Of a stretch of 64,000 nucleotides of DNA, positions 1 through 11,291 are shown piece by piece. A model generated the notes under the pieces. It did not search any database and was not told where the DNA came from. It was given only the letters and a program-made list of their open reading frames with translations. Numbering within the stretch: position 1 is the first letter of the stretch; each line of letters starts with the position of its first letter. This DNA comes from Streptomyces zhihengii (GTDB lineage Bacteria; Actinomycetota; Actinomycetes; Streptomycetales; Streptomycetaceae). The stretch is from the NCBI RefSeq assembly GCF_016919245.1, contig NZ_JAFEJA010000001.1:4417501-4481500 (forward strand). Reading direction: 5' to 3'. The position numbers and the translations under genes were made by a program.

Positions 1-2850
<2,850 letters not shown>

Positions 2851-2921
2851 TCGCGTCCACTGTGTTAGTTCTGAAGTAACGAACTCGCCTTTGACGGCTG
2901 GTAGTTCGACATCTTCATAGT

Positions 2922-3040
2922 GTTTCGGTGGTCATAGCGTTAGGGAAACGCCCGGTTACATTCCGAACCCGGAAGCTAAGCCTTTCAGCGCCGATGGTAC
3001 TGCAGGGGGGACCCTGTGGGAGAGTAGGACGCCGCCGAAC
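2922..3040 (+). rRNA. rrf: 5S ribosomal RNA
   Basis: A sequence of about 119 nt begins GTTTCGGTGGTCATAGCG and ends with the complementary GACGCCGCCGAAC, forming the helix I stem. The internal CCGAACCCGGAAGCTAAG segment is the conserved 5S loop region. It lies about 70 nt after the 23S end, the usual actinobacterial 16S-23S-5S arrangement. Confidence 0.96.
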
Positions 3041-3053
3041 AATCATTGTGGGG

Positions 3054-3083
3054 AAGCCCCGGAACACTGTTCCGGGGCTTTTC
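3054..3083 (+). terminator. rrn operon intrinsic terminator
   Basis: The inverted repeat AAGCCCCGGAA-CACTG-TTCCGGGGCTT is followed by TTT directly after the 5S gene. It is a canonical Rho-independent terminator closing the rRNA operon and also lies near the 3' end of the opposing response regulator gene. Confidence 0.9.
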
Positions 3084-3114
3084 TGCGTTCACCGGACGAA
3101 TCGAGTGGCCGACC

Positions 3115-3792
3115 TCATCGCGACGGGTTCACCAGGCGGGTGTCGTAGGCGAGGATGACGGCCTGGACGCGGTCGCGGGCCCCGGTCTTCGCGAGGATCC
3201 GGCTGACGTGGGTCTTCACGGTGGACTCGGCGAGGTGGAGACGGCCGGCGATCTCCGTGTTGGTCCAGCCCTGGCCGATGACGGTGAGGATCTCCCGTTC
3301 CCGCTCGGTCAGTCTGCTGAGCCGTGCGTCGGGGGTGTCCGACGCGGGGTCGGCCGTCGCGTCCGCCGGGAGATGGTGGACATAGGTGTCCAGGAGCCTC
3401 CGGGTCAGGCTGGGCGCGACGACCGCGTCGCCCGCCGCCACGGCCCGGATGCCGGAGAGCAGTTCCTCGGGCAGCGCGTCCTTGATGAGGAATCCGCTCG
3501 CCCCCGCGCGCAGGCCCGTGTAGGCGTACTCGTCGAGGTCGAAGGTCGTCACGATCAGCACCCGGGTGCGGTGGCCGGCGGCGACGATCCTGCGGGTGGC
3601 CTCGATGCCGTCGAGGCCCGGCATGCGGATGTCCATCAGGACGACGTCCGGGTGGAGTTCGGCCGTCATCCGTACCGCCTCCGAGCCGTTCGCCGCCTCG
3701 CCCGCGACCGTGAGATCGGGCTGGCTCTCCAGCAGCATCCGGAAGCCGAAGCGCTGCATGGGCTGGTCGTCGGCGATGAGCACGGTGGTCAC
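3115..3792 (-). CDS. NarL/LuxR-family response regulator
   Basis: This 225-aa protein has an N-terminal receiver domain. The acidic pocket is at 'IADDQ', the phospho-acceptor Asp is in 'VVLMDIRMPG' near residue 54, and the conserved Lys is in 'FLIKDAL'. The C-terminal LuxR-type helix-turn-helix runs from about residue 155 ('LTEREREILTVIGQG' to 'STVKTHVSRIL'). Its start codon overlaps the stop of the upstream kinase gene by 4 bp, so the two are translationally coupled. The kinase is the obvious partner, and the ABC transporter genes in the same operon are the likely target. The ligand sensed is unknown. Confidence 0.93.
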   Translation of the reverse strand: MTTVLIADDQPMQRFGFRMLLESQPDLTVAGEAANGSEAVRMTAELHPDVVLMDIRMPGLDGIEATRRIVAAGHRTRVLIVTTFDLDEYAYTGLRAGASGFLIKDALPEELLSGIRAVAAGDAVVAPSLTRRLLDTYVHHLPADATADPASDTPDARLSRLTEREREILTVIGQGWTNTEIAGRLHLAESTVKTHVSRILAKTGARDRVQAVILAYDTRLVNPSR

Positions 3793-5162
3793 GGAGCGGA
3801 ATCCTTCGGGAGACGGAGGCGGACGCGCCAGCCGCCGGGTGGCGTGCGCCGGGGGCCGGCCTCAAGTGTGCCGTCGTACAGGGCGGTTCGCTCGCGCATT
3901 CCGGTCAGCCCGCGGCCCGGACCCGTACCGGCCGGGGAGCTCTGCGGGCTGCCGGTGTCGGTGATCTCCGCTGTGACCGTGCCGTTGTCGGCGTAGGAGA
4001 CCGCCACCGTCGCCGCCGCCTCGGGGCCGCCGTGCTTGAGGGTGTTGGTGAGGGCCTCCTGCACCACCCGGTACACGGCGAGCTGCCGGCCGGCCGGCTG
4101 GGTGCCCGGGTCGCCGTCGACGGTGAGGGAGACCGGCAGCCCGGCGGCGCGGACGCCCTCGACGAGGGGGCCGAGGTCGGTGAGGGCGGGCTGGGGCGCG
4201 AGTTCGGCGATGGGCGGGGCGTCGTCGCGCATCACGTCGAGGACCCGGCGGAGTTCGGTGAGGGCCTGGCGGCTGGTGGTGCCGATCGCTTCGAGCGCCT
4301 GGGCGGCGCGGGCCGGATGGGTGGCCGCCGCGTAGGCGCCGCCGTCGGCGAGGCCGGTGATGACGGAGAGGTTGTGGCCGATGATGTCGTGCATCTCGCG
4401 GGCGATACGGGCCCGTTCGGCGGCGGTGGCGAGCCGTGCCTGCTGGTCCCGCTCGACTTCGAGGCGGCGGGCGCGTTCCACCAGGGACGCCGTCCAGTCG
4501 CGGCGGCTGCGGACGACCAGGCCGAGGAGGGCGACCAGGGCGATCCCGTAGAGGTGGGGGACGAACTGCTGGTCCCAGCTGCCGACGGGGTACCGGGTCG
4601 CCCCGACCGCGACGGGGACCAGCACCGCGGCGCAGGCCCACATCAGGGTGCGCAGCGGCAGGCGCAGCGCGATGTTGAAGACGACGACGAGCTGGAGGTA
4701 GGCGGCCTGGAGATGGGCACCGGTCCAGGCGTTGACGAGGGCCGCCGCCAGGAGGACGCCGAGGACCGTGAGGGGTCTGGTCCGGCGCCACATCAGCGGG
4801 ACGGAGAAGGCGAGGCTCATCGCGACGACGAGCCGGCCGGAGACGTCCGGGTCGAAGGCGATGCTCTTCCAGCCGCCGGAGGCGTCCACGAGGGCGGCGA
4901 GCACCAGCAGGCCGGTGAGGTGGAGGTCCCACCAGAAGGGGCGGCGGCCGTCGAAGCCGCGGACCCGCTCGCCGAGGCGGTGCATCCTGCCGGTGAGCGG
5001 CTCGGCACCCGCCGACCAGGAGGACCGGTCGGGGGTGCCGTCGGTGCCGTCGGTGTTCGTGTCGCCGGTCGGGCGCGGCTGGTCCGTCACCGTCCCATCC
5101 TGGCCCGGCGGGGCCTGCCGCGGGCCCGTGGGGGCCGAACTCCCGGGCGCTGTGCGGGTCAT
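3789..5162 (-). CDS. DesK-type sensor histidine kinase (HisKA_3)
   Basis: The 457-aa product has a Pro/Thr-rich N-terminus and then about five hydrophobic helices between residues ~75 and 215 forming the membrane sensor. The dimerisation/phospho-acceptor segment 'ARIAREMHDIIGHNLSVI' carries the His. The C-terminal HATPase_c domain shows the N box 'VVQEALTNTLKHG' and 'GRGLTGMRER'. The ATG at 5160-5162 was chosen because it overlaps the stop of the permease gene by 4 bp, whereas longer reading frames run back across that gene. It pairs with the response regulator immediately downstream. Confidence 0.92.
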   Translation of the reverse strand: MTRTAPGSSAPTGPRQAPPGQDGTVTDQPRPTGDTNTDGTDGTPDRSSWSAGAEPLTGRMHRLGERVRGFDGRRPFWWDLHLTGLLVLAALVDASGGWKSIAFDPDVSGRLVVAMSLAFSVPLMWRRTRPLTVLGVLLAAALVNAWTGAHLQAAYLQLVVVFNIALRLPLRTLMWACAAVLVPVAVGATRYPVGSWDQQFVPHLYGIALVALLGLVVRSRRDWTASLVERARRLEVERDQQARLATAAERARIAREMHDIIGHNLSVITGLADGGAYAAATHPARAAQALEAIGTTSRQALTELRRVLDVMRDDAPPIAELAPQPALTDLGPLVEGVRAAGLPVSLTVDGDPGTQPAGRQLAVYRVVQEALTNTLKHGGPEAAATVAVSYADNGTVTAEITDTGSPQSSPAGTGPGRGLTGMRERTALYDGTLEAGPRRTPPGGWRVRLRLPKDSAP

Positions 5163-5953
5163 ACGTCGCTTCGCCTCAGGCGCAGGGCCGCCGCGCCGAG
5201 TGCCGCCGCGGCCCACAGGACCAGCGCGAGCAGTGCGGCGGAGGGCGAGGGGGCGCCGGGTACGGGGGTGGCGGAGAGCAGCACGGTGGCGGCGCTGTCG
5301 GGGAAGTACTCCAGGGCGTCGTGGACGATGTCGTACGGGAGCATCCCGATCACCTCGGGCAGGACCATGACGCCGCCGACGAAGGCGCCGATCGCGCCCG
5401 GGACGGAGCGCAGGAGGGCGCCGAGCCCGAGTGCCACGATGCCGAGCAGGGTCACGCCGGCCGAGCTGCCGACGAGGGCCCGCAGTACGCCCGGGTCGCC
5501 GAACGCGGCCTCCTGGTCGGTGCCGTCGAAGAAGACCTGGGCGGCGGCGAAGGTCACGAACGCGGTCGCCGTGGTGACGACGAGGGTCACCGCGGCGTAG
5601 ACGGCGGCCTTCGTCCACAGCACCGGCAGGCGTCTGGGGACGGCGGTCATGGTCGCGCGGATCATCCCCGTCGAGTACTCGCCCGCGATCACCAGGATGC
5701 CGAGCACGCCGAGGGCGACATGGGCGAACTGGAGGCCGATGAGGCTCAGGACGACGGTGTCGACGTCACCGTCGCCGCCGCCGCTCTCGTAGGTGGCGCC
5801 CATGGTGATGCCGATGCCGAGGGTCAGCAGGGACGCGGAGAGCAGGGTGATCCAGGTGGAGCGGACCGTCCACAGCTTGTGCCATTCGGAGCGCAGCACA
5901 TGGGTGGGGGTGAGCAGGGCGACGGCCGGCGGTGCGGCCCGGTGGAGGGTCAT
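5159..5953 (-). CDS. ABC-2 type transporter permease
   Basis: This 264-aa integral membrane protein has about six hydrophobic segments. It begins with the 'SEWHKLWTVRSTWITLL' motif typical of actinobacterial ABC-2 permeases encoded beside an ATPase. Its start overlaps the upstream ATPase stop by 4 bp and its stop overlaps the kinase start by 4 bp. It should form the membrane channel of an exporter with the adjacent ATPase. The substrate cannot be inferred; related modules are often linked to lantibiotic or bacitracin-type resistance or lipid export. Confidence 0.9.
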   Translation of the reverse strand: MTLHRAAPPAVALLTPTHVLRSEWHKLWTVRSTWITLLSASLLTLGIGITMGATYESGGGDGDVDTVVLSLIGLQFAHVALGVLGILVIAGEYSTGMIRATMTAVPRRLPVLWTKAAVYAAVTLVVTTATAFVTFAAAQVFFDGTDQEAAFGDPGVLRALVGSSAGVTLLGIVALGLGALLRSVPGAIGAFVGGVMVLPEVIGMLPYDIVHDALEYFPDSAATVLLSATPVPGAPSPSAALLALVLWAAAALGAAALRLRRSDV

Positions 5954-6990
5954 GCGGCTGCTCCTTCGGGGGCGGCGGAGGTGCGTGCCTGGTACTCGAC
6001 GGCGTCCCGGGTGAGGTCCATGAAGGCCTGCTCCAGGGAGGCGCGGACGGGCGTGAGCTCGTACAGGGGGATGCCGTGCTCGGCGGCCGTGGTGCCGATC
6101 CGGGTGCTGTCGGCGCCCCGGACGTCGAGTTCGCCCCGGGCGCCGGGCGCGATCTCGACGCCGGGGCCCGCGAGCAGCTCGGCGAGGGTGCCGGGCTCGG
6201 GGGTGACGACGCGGACGGAGGCGGTGCCCGCGTGGCGGACGAACTCCTCGACGGTGGTGTCGGCGAGGAGGCGGCCCCTCCCGATGATGACGAGGTGGTC
6301 GGCGGTGAGGGCCGTCTCGCTCATCAGATGGGAGGAGACCAGCACGGTGCGGCCCTCCGCGGCCAGGGACTTCAGCAGGGTGCGGATCCAGAGCACGCCC
6401 TCGGGGTCGAGGCCGTTGACCGGTTCGTCGAGGACGAGGGTCGCCGGGTCGCCGAGCAGCGCCGCGGCGATGCCGAGGCGCTGGCCCATGCCGAGGCTGA
6501 AGCCCTTCACCCGGTGCCGTGCGACCTCCGTGAGGCCGGTGAGCTCGATGACGGTGTCGACGCGCGAGGCCGGGATGCCGTGGGTGTGGGCCAGGGCGAG
6601 GAGGTGGTTGCGGGCGCTGCGGCCGGGGTGCACCGACTTGGCCTCCAGCAGGGCGCCGACCTCGGTGAGCGGCGCGCCGTGGGCGCGGTAGGGGCGGCCG
6701 CCGACGACGGCCCGGCCCCGGGTGGGGGCGTCGAGGCCGAGGATCATGCGCATGGTGGTGGACTTGCCCGCTCCGTTGGGGCCGAGGAAGCCGGTGACGG
6801 TGCCGGGCCGGACGGTGAAGGAGAGGTCGTGGACGACGGTCTTGTCGCCGTAGCGCTTGGTGAGGCCCACGGCCTCGATACCGGCGGAGCCGGCAGCGGT
6901 GCTTCCGGTGGTGGTGGCGGCTGAGGCTTCGGGCCCGGTGGGTGGGGCCGGGAGGCTGCCCCGGGCGGCGGTTCGCTGGGTGCTGGTCAT
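5950..6990 (-). CDS. ABC transporter ATP-binding protein
   Basis: The 346-aa protein has a disordered Ala/Thr-rich N-terminus of about 40 residues before the nucleotide-binding domain. Walker A is 'GPNGAGKS', the signature region is 'GFSLGMGQRLGIAAALL' (the usual LSGGQ appears as LGMGQ), Walker B is 'TLVLDEPVNGLDPEG', and the H-loop is 'SSHLMSE'. It heads a four-gene operon in which every junction is a 4-bp overlap. The ATG at 6988-6990 begins the sequence beginning MTSTQRT; an upstream in-frame ATG is possible. It is divergent from the GNAT gene at 7156, with about 165 bp of shared promoter region. Confidence 0.93.
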   Translation of the reverse strand: MTSTQRTAARGSLPAPPTGPEASAATTTGSTAAGSAGIEAVGLTKRYGDKTVVHDLSFTVRPGTVTGFLGPNGAGKSTTMRMILGLDAPTRGRAVVGGRPYRAHGAPLTEVGALLEAKSVHPGRSARNHLLALAHTHGIPASRVDTVIELTGLTEVARHRVKGFSLGMGQRLGIAAALLGDPATLVLDEPVNGLDPEGVLWIRTLLKSLAAEGRTVLVSSHLMSETALTADHLVIIGRGRLLADTTVEEFVRHAGTASVRVVTPEPGTLAELLAGPGVEIAPGARGELDVRGADSTRIGTTAAEHGIPLYELTPVRASLEQAFMDLTRDAVEYQARTSAAPEGAAA

Positions 6991-7155
6991 GTCCTCGACG
7001 CTACGGAGGGGCGGGCCGCGCATCGTCCGACCGTGGACGGCATCCGGCGCGGGCGCGTAGTACCCGGGTACGACGGGGCGGCGGGCCGGTGGGCGCCCGT
7101 TCCACCGGCTGAAACCTCGTTGCCGGAGAGGGGGCGGCCGGGACACCATCTGCCC

Positions 7156-7710
7156 ATGGAATACGTCATCCGCCCCGTGCGGGCCGAGGAGTGGGCCAAG
7201 GCCCGTGAGCTGCGGCTCGATGCCCTGCAGGACCCGCTGGCCTCCATAGCGTTCCTGGAGCCGTACGCGACGGCCGCCGCCCGGCCGGACGTCGACTGGC
7301 AGGAGCGGACCGCCTCGGCGGCCGAGGGCCGTGAGGTGATCCAGTTCATCGCCGAGGCGCCGGACGGAAGCTGGGACGGCACGGCCACCGTGCTGGTGGA
7401 ACGGACCGGGGAGCCGGTGCGGGTGGGGAAGCCCTCGCCGGTGGACCAGACCCATCTGGTGGGCGTGTTTGTGCGGCAGCGCGCGCGGGGCGGCGGGATC
7501 GCCGACGCGCTGTTCCGGGCCGCGCTGGAGTGGTCGTGGGAGCTGACGGAGCCGCGGGCCGAGCGGGTGCGGCTGGTGTTCCATGTGGAGAACGAGCGGG
7601 CGGAGCGCTTCTACCGCCGGGCCGGCTTCGTGCCGAGCGACGATCCGTCGCCGATCCCCGGTGACCCGATGGCGCGCGAGTACGTGGTCCCGCGTCAGCC
7701 TCTTCCGTAA
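7156..7710 (+). CDS. GNAT-family N-acetyltransferase
   Basis: The 184-aa protein contains a Gcn5-related acetyltransferase fold. The acetyl-CoA-binding region is 'LVGVFVRQRARGGGIADALF' (V..QRxRGGGIA), and the C-terminal 'HVENERAERFYRRAGF' motif is typical of small-molecule or N-terminal acetyltransferases. The ATG at 7156 was chosen because the fold begins at 'MEYVIRPVRAEEW'; an upstream extension would be low-complexity. The substrate is unknown. It is transcribed divergently from the ABC operon. Confidence 0.9.
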   Translation: MEYVIRPVRAEEWAKARELRLDALQDPLASIAFLEPYATAAARPDVDWQERTASAAEGREVIQFIAEAPDGSWDGTATVLVERTGEPVRVGKPSPVDQTHLVGVFVRQRARGGGIADALFRAALEWSWELTEPRAERVRLVFHVENERAERFYRRAGFVPSDDPSPIPGDPMAREYVVPRQPLP

Positions 7711-7753
7711 CCGGCGGCTTCCGTAACCGGCGGCCGGGAGGCGCAAGCGGGAA

Positions 7754-7769
7754 AGTTGAAGCTTCAACT
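7754..7769. promoter_or_regulatory. Perfect 16-bp palindrome, operator-like
   Basis: AGTTGAAG-CTTCAACT is a perfect dyad about 50 bp upstream of the small GNAT gene, in an AT-richer patch of an otherwise very GC-rich window. A possible -10 (GGTTAGTGT region, about 7776-7784) lies just downstream. Its position and symmetry fit a dimeric repressor site such as a MarR-family operator. The cognate protein is not identified. Confidence 0.55.
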
Positions 7770-7821
7770 GAACTGGGTTAGTGTCCGACCAGGCGCACGC
7801 CTGACGACTCCTGGAGGACAC

Positions 7822-8130
7822 ATGGCAGTGGAAGTGATCGACGTTCCCGAGGCCAAGCGGTACGAGGCCCGGGTCGACGGGGAGTCCAAGGTCGCGGGGT
7901 TCTCGGACTACATCCGCACCGGCGAACTGATCGCGTTCGTCCACACCGAGGTCTCGCCGGAGTACGAGGGCAGGGGGGTCGGGGCGGCCCTGGCCCGTAC
8001 CGCCCTCGACGAGGCGCGCGCCGCGAACCTGCGGGTGCTGGCCACCTGCCCGTTCGTCGCGGGGTGGATCGCCCGGCACCCCGAGTACCAGGAACTGCTG
8101 TACCAGGCCCGCAGCAAGGTCAGCGACTGA
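7822..8130 (+). CDS. Small GNAT-like acetyltransferase (YjdJ type)
   Basis: This 102-aa protein matches the short GNAT-like N-acetyltransferase family. A strand-rich N-terminus leads to 'IAFVHTEVSPEYEGRGVGAALA', the acetyl-CoA P-loop, followed by 'CPFVAGWIARHPEYQELL'. It is shorter than usual GNAT enzymes, as is normal for this subfamily. A good ribosome-binding site (GGAGGA) precedes the ATG. The palindrome at 7754-7769 probably controls it. The substrate is unknown. Confidence 0.9.
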   Translation: MAVEVIDVPEAKRYEARVDGESKVAGFSDYIRTGELIAFVHTEVSPEYEGRGVGAALARTALDEARAANLRVLATCPFVAGWIARHPEYQELLYQARSKVSD

Positions 8131-8215
8131 ACGACCCGACCCGACCCGGGCCGGGCCGGGCCGCGGAGGTCGGCATCGGCCGCGCGGCCACGGGACGGCG
8201 TGGAGCCCCGCCGCG

Positions 8216-9859
8216 TCAGAGCGACGGGAGCGGCTCCGGCCAGCGTGCGCGGGCCTGTTCGGGCGAGCGCAGCAGGACGAGGGCGGGCAGGCCCTGCTCC
8301 TGACCCGTGGTCATGAGCTGCGGGACGAGGGGGAGCGGGGCGACGGCCGCCACGTCGTCGAGGACGAGCGTGAGTGGTGGGTCGAGCCGACCGTCGGTTG
8401 ACCGTGCGGCCAAGCGGCGGCCGTGCTCGACCACGTCAGAGGCGAGAGCCGTGAGGAGCGGCATCGCGCCGGGGCGGGTGCGAGGATCTTCGATCGCTTC
8501 ACCCACCACATAAAGGGTGCCCGCTTCTCGGGCGAATGATTCCAAGGCGAGCGAATCGGTTCGGTTCGGTGTGCAGGCCTCGCGGATGTGGACCGTGGCC
8601 AGGGCGCCGAAGGCACGGGCGGTCAACTCCACGGCGATGTCCCGGCGTTCGGGATAGGCGGTGAGCGCGGACTCCAGCAGCCCGGCGGTTCCGGAGGCGG
8701 CCTTGGGGTGGGTGCGCAGGATGCGTACCGCCTCGTTGGCGCCGGTGCCCTGGGCCCAGCGGTGGACCTGGCGGAACGGGCGGCCGTCGACCGCGGCGGC
8801 GTGGAGCCAGCAGCGCAGGAGCGTCTCGGCGGTGTCGGCCATGGCGGCGTCGACCAGCGCCCGGGGCCGTACCGGGGCGAGCAGGGCCGCCGCACGGGCC
8901 GCGGCGGTGCCGACGTCCTCGCAGCCCTGGGTGGGGGCCCAGTGGAGCCGGGCGGGCGTGTCGCACAGGTGGCCCGGGTCGTAGACGAGGACGGGTCCGA
9001 GCTTGCCGCGCGCGTCCTTGGTCGCGGCCCACACCGAGGGGTCGGAGGTGACGACGAGCGCGGGGCCCTCGGCGTCGAGGAGGGCCTGTACGGCGGCGGG
9101 GCGGCGGGTGGCGGCGTCCCCGTAGAGGACGCCCGCGGTGCGGATCCGCGGCCCGGGGACGACGGGCGCGGGGGCGACGGCCACGGGCGCGTAGGGCGCG
9201 GGGTGGGGCCCTTCGGCGGCGGACGCTCCCGTGGGGGCCGCTTCCGTGGCGGCCGGTGCGGGGAGCGGTTCCGTCGCGGCCGCCGCGCCGGGGGCGTGGC
9301 TCCCGGCGGGAGCCTCATGGGCCGGGTACCCCGTCGGGGAGACGGCCTGCTCCCGTGGGGCGGTCTCGTACGGGGCCGGGGCCGGTTGACGGGACGCCGG
9401 CTGCTGTCCGTGGTCGGCGGGGCGGTTGCGGCCCGCCGTGGCACGCTCCCCGCGTTCGGCGCGTTCGGCGCGTTCGGCACGGGCGTCGGCGCGCACCGCG
9501 CGCCAGCGGGCGACGGTGCCGAGCACGAACACCGTGAGCACGGCGAGCACCATCACCTGGCCGATGACCAGCCCCCAGAAGAGGCCGTATCCGGAGAGCT
9601 CACCGGGCGGCGTGGCCGGGTAGGCGCCCGCCAGGTCGGTCGGGTCGGACACCAGGGCCCGCAGCGCCTCGGGGGAGTTGCCGTAGGTGACGCCGGTGGG
9701 CCAGGCGCCGTGGGCGAACAGGCCCGCGAGCCCGGCGCCCGTCCAGACGACGATGCTCAGCCCGAGCAGGAAGCCGAGCAGGGCGAGCAGCAGCCCGTCC
9801 GGCAGGCCGCCGCTCCCGCGCCCCTGGAGTTCCTGACGTCCCTCCCGCCCCCGGTCCAT
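8216..9859 (-). CDS. VirD4/TraG-like coupling protein, T4SS-like locus
   Basis: The 547-aa protein has two N-terminal membrane segments (about residues 22-50 and 90-118). A long Glu/Arg-, then Pro/Ala-rich linker follows, and a cytosolic domain starts near residue 235. The C-terminal part ('SFAREAGTLYVVGE', 'PLTLVLDDVAAVAPLPLVPQLMTTGQEQGLPAL') resembles the RecA-like core of VirD4/TraG coupling proteins, including a Walker-B-like 'LVLDD'. No GxxxxGK[ST] Walker A is present; the expected position reads 'VLYGDAATRRPAAV'. It lies 1 bp after the VirB4-like gene at the end of the operon. It would normally recruit substrates to the channel, and ATPase activity is doubtful. Confidence 0.75.
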   Translation of the reverse strand: MDRGREGRQELQGRGSGGLPDGLLLALLGFLLGLSIVVWTGAGLAGLFAHGAWPTGVTYGNSPEALRALVSDPTDLAGAYPATPPGELSGYGLFWGLVIGQVMVLAVLTVFVLGTVARWRAVRADARAERAERAERGERATAGRNRPADHGQQPASRQPAPAPYETAPREQAVSPTGYPAHEAPAGSHAPGAAAATEPLPAPAATEAAPTGASAAEGPHPAPYAPVAVAPAPVVPGPRIRTAGVLYGDAATRRPAAVQALLDAEGPALVVTSDPSVWAATKDARGKLGPVLVYDPGHLCDTPARLHWAPTQGCEDVGTAAARAAALLAPVRPRALVDAAMADTAETLLRCWLHAAAVDGRPFRQVHRWAQGTGANEAVRILRTHPKAASGTAGLLESALTAYPERRDIAVELTARAFGALATVHIREACTPNRTDSLALESFAREAGTLYVVGEAIEDPRTRPGAMPLLTALASDVVEHGRRLAARSTDGRLDPPLTLVLDDVAAVAPLPLVPQLMTTGQEQGLPALVLLRSPEQARARWPEPLPSL

Positions 9860-9860
9860 G

Positions 9861-11279
9861 TCACGCCACCGTCGACTGGGAGGACTCGTCGTCCCAGCTC
9901 TGGTGCTGCTCGACGAGTGCCGCCCGTTGCTCCGCCTCCCATTCGGCGGCCTGGACGTGCTCCGGCACCGCGGGCCTGGACGCCTCCGTCATGGCGCGGT
10001 CGGTGAAGACCAGTGGTCGTTCGGCCTCCGTGATCAGGTGTTTGACCACCTGCACATTGCCGTTGACGTCCCAGACGGCGATGCCCGGGGTGAGGGTGGG
10101 GATGATCTCCACGGCCCAGCGGGGCAGGCCGAGGACCAGGCCCGTCGCCCGTGCCTCGTCGGCCTTCTGGGCGTAGACGGTGCGGGTGGAGGCCATCTTC
10201 AGGATGGCCGCCGCCTCACGGGCCGCCGCCCCGTCGACGACGTCGGACAGATGGTGCACCACCGCGACGAACGACAGGCCGAGCCGCCGGCCGAACTTGA
10301 GCAGCCGCTGGAAGAGCTGCGCGACGAACGGGCTGTTGATGATGTGCCACGCCTCCTCCACCAGGAAGATGCGCTTCTTGCGGTCGGGGCGGATCCAGGT
10401 GTGCTCCAGCCACACGCCGACGATCGCCATCAGGATCGGCATGGCGATCGAGTTGCGGTCGATGTGCGAGAGGTCGAAGACGATGAGCGGCGCGTCGAGG
10501 TCGATGCCGACGGTGGTCGGCCCGTCGAACATGCCGCGCAGGTCGCCGTCGACGAGGCGGTCGAGGACGAGGGCGACGTCCAGGCCCCAGGCGCGGACAT
10601 CGTCTATGTCGACGTTCATCGCCGCGGCGGACTCGGGCTCCGGGTGGCGCAGTTGCTCCACGATGTCGGTGAGCACGGGCTGGCGGTCGGTGATGGTCTC
10701 GTTGACGTAGGCGTGGGCGACCTTGAGCGCGAAGCCGCTGCGCTCGTCGAGGCCGTGGCCCATCGCGACCTCGATGATGGTCCGCAGCAGGGCGAGCTGG
10801 CCGGTGGTGGTGATCGCCGGGTCGAGCGGGTTGAGGCGGATGCCGCCGTCGAGCGCCGTCATCGGGTCGAGCCGGATGGGAGTTATTCCCAGCTCCTGGG
10901 CGATGAGGTTCCACTCACCCACCCCGTCCTCGCCCTGGGCGTCGAGGACGACGACCTGGCGGTCGCGGAAGCGCAGTTGCCGCAGGACGTACGTCTTCTC
11001 CAGGGCGGACTTGCCGTTGCCGGACTCGCCGAGGACCAGCCAGTGCGGGGCGGGGAGCTGCTGCCCGTAGAGCTGGAAGGGGTCGTAGATGTAGCCCTTG
11101 CCGCTGTAGACCTCGCGGCCGATGATCACGCCGGAGTCGCCGAGGCCGGGTGCGGCGGTCGGCAGATAGACGGCCTGCGCCTGCCCGGTCGACGTGCGGA
11201 CGGGCAGCCGGGTCGTCTCCACCTTCCCGAACACGAAGGAGGTGAACGCATCGGTGAGGACGGACAGCGGATCACGCAT
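9861..11279 (-). CDS. VirB4-like ATPase of T4SS-like locus
   Basis: This 472-aa cytosolic ATPase shows a clear Walker A 'LGESGNGKSALEK' (about residues 82-94) and a Walker B with the VirB4-type motif 'RIFLVEEAWHII'. Further VirB4-like segments are 'LFQRLLKFGRRLGLSFVAVVHHLSD' (shown in part) and 'TRTVYAQKADE'. It corresponds to the ATPase half of VirB4/TraC/TrbE and lacks their usual N-terminal domain, which appears to be in the next upstream gene. It would power assembly or transport. It lies 12 bp after that gene in the six-gene operon. Confidence 0.88.
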   Translation of the reverse strand: MRDPLSVLTDAFTSFVFGKVETTRLPVRTSTGQAQAVYLPTAAPGLGDSGVIIGREVYSGKGYIYDPFQLYGQQLPAPHWLVLGESGNGKSALEKTYVLRQLRFRDRQVVVLDAQGEDGVGEWNLIAQELGITPIRLDPMTALDGGIRLNPLDPAITTTGQLALLRTIIEVAMGHGLDERSGFALKVAHAYVNETITDRQPVLTDIVEQLRHPEPESAAAMNVDIDDVRAWGLDVALVLDRLVDGDLRGMFDGPTTVGIDLDAPLIVFDLSHIDRNSIAMPILMAIVGVWLEHTWIRPDRKKRIFLVEEAWHIINSPFVAQLFQRLLKFGRRLGLSFVAVVHHLSDVVDGAAAREAAAILKMASTRTVYAQKADEARATGLVLGLPRWAVEIIPTLTPGIAVWDVNGNVQVVKHLITEAERPLVFTDRAMTEASRPAVPEHVQAAEWEAEQRAALVEQHQSWDDESSQSTVA

Positions 11280-11291
11280 CAGTCGGGGCCC

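Noticed and set aside
3046..6924. Long open frames on the plus strand across the ABC/two-component operon
   Set aside because: They are antisense shadows created by high GC in third codon positions. They lack ribosome sites and encode Gly/Arg/Asp-rich low-complexity sequence, while the minus strand encodes clear families.
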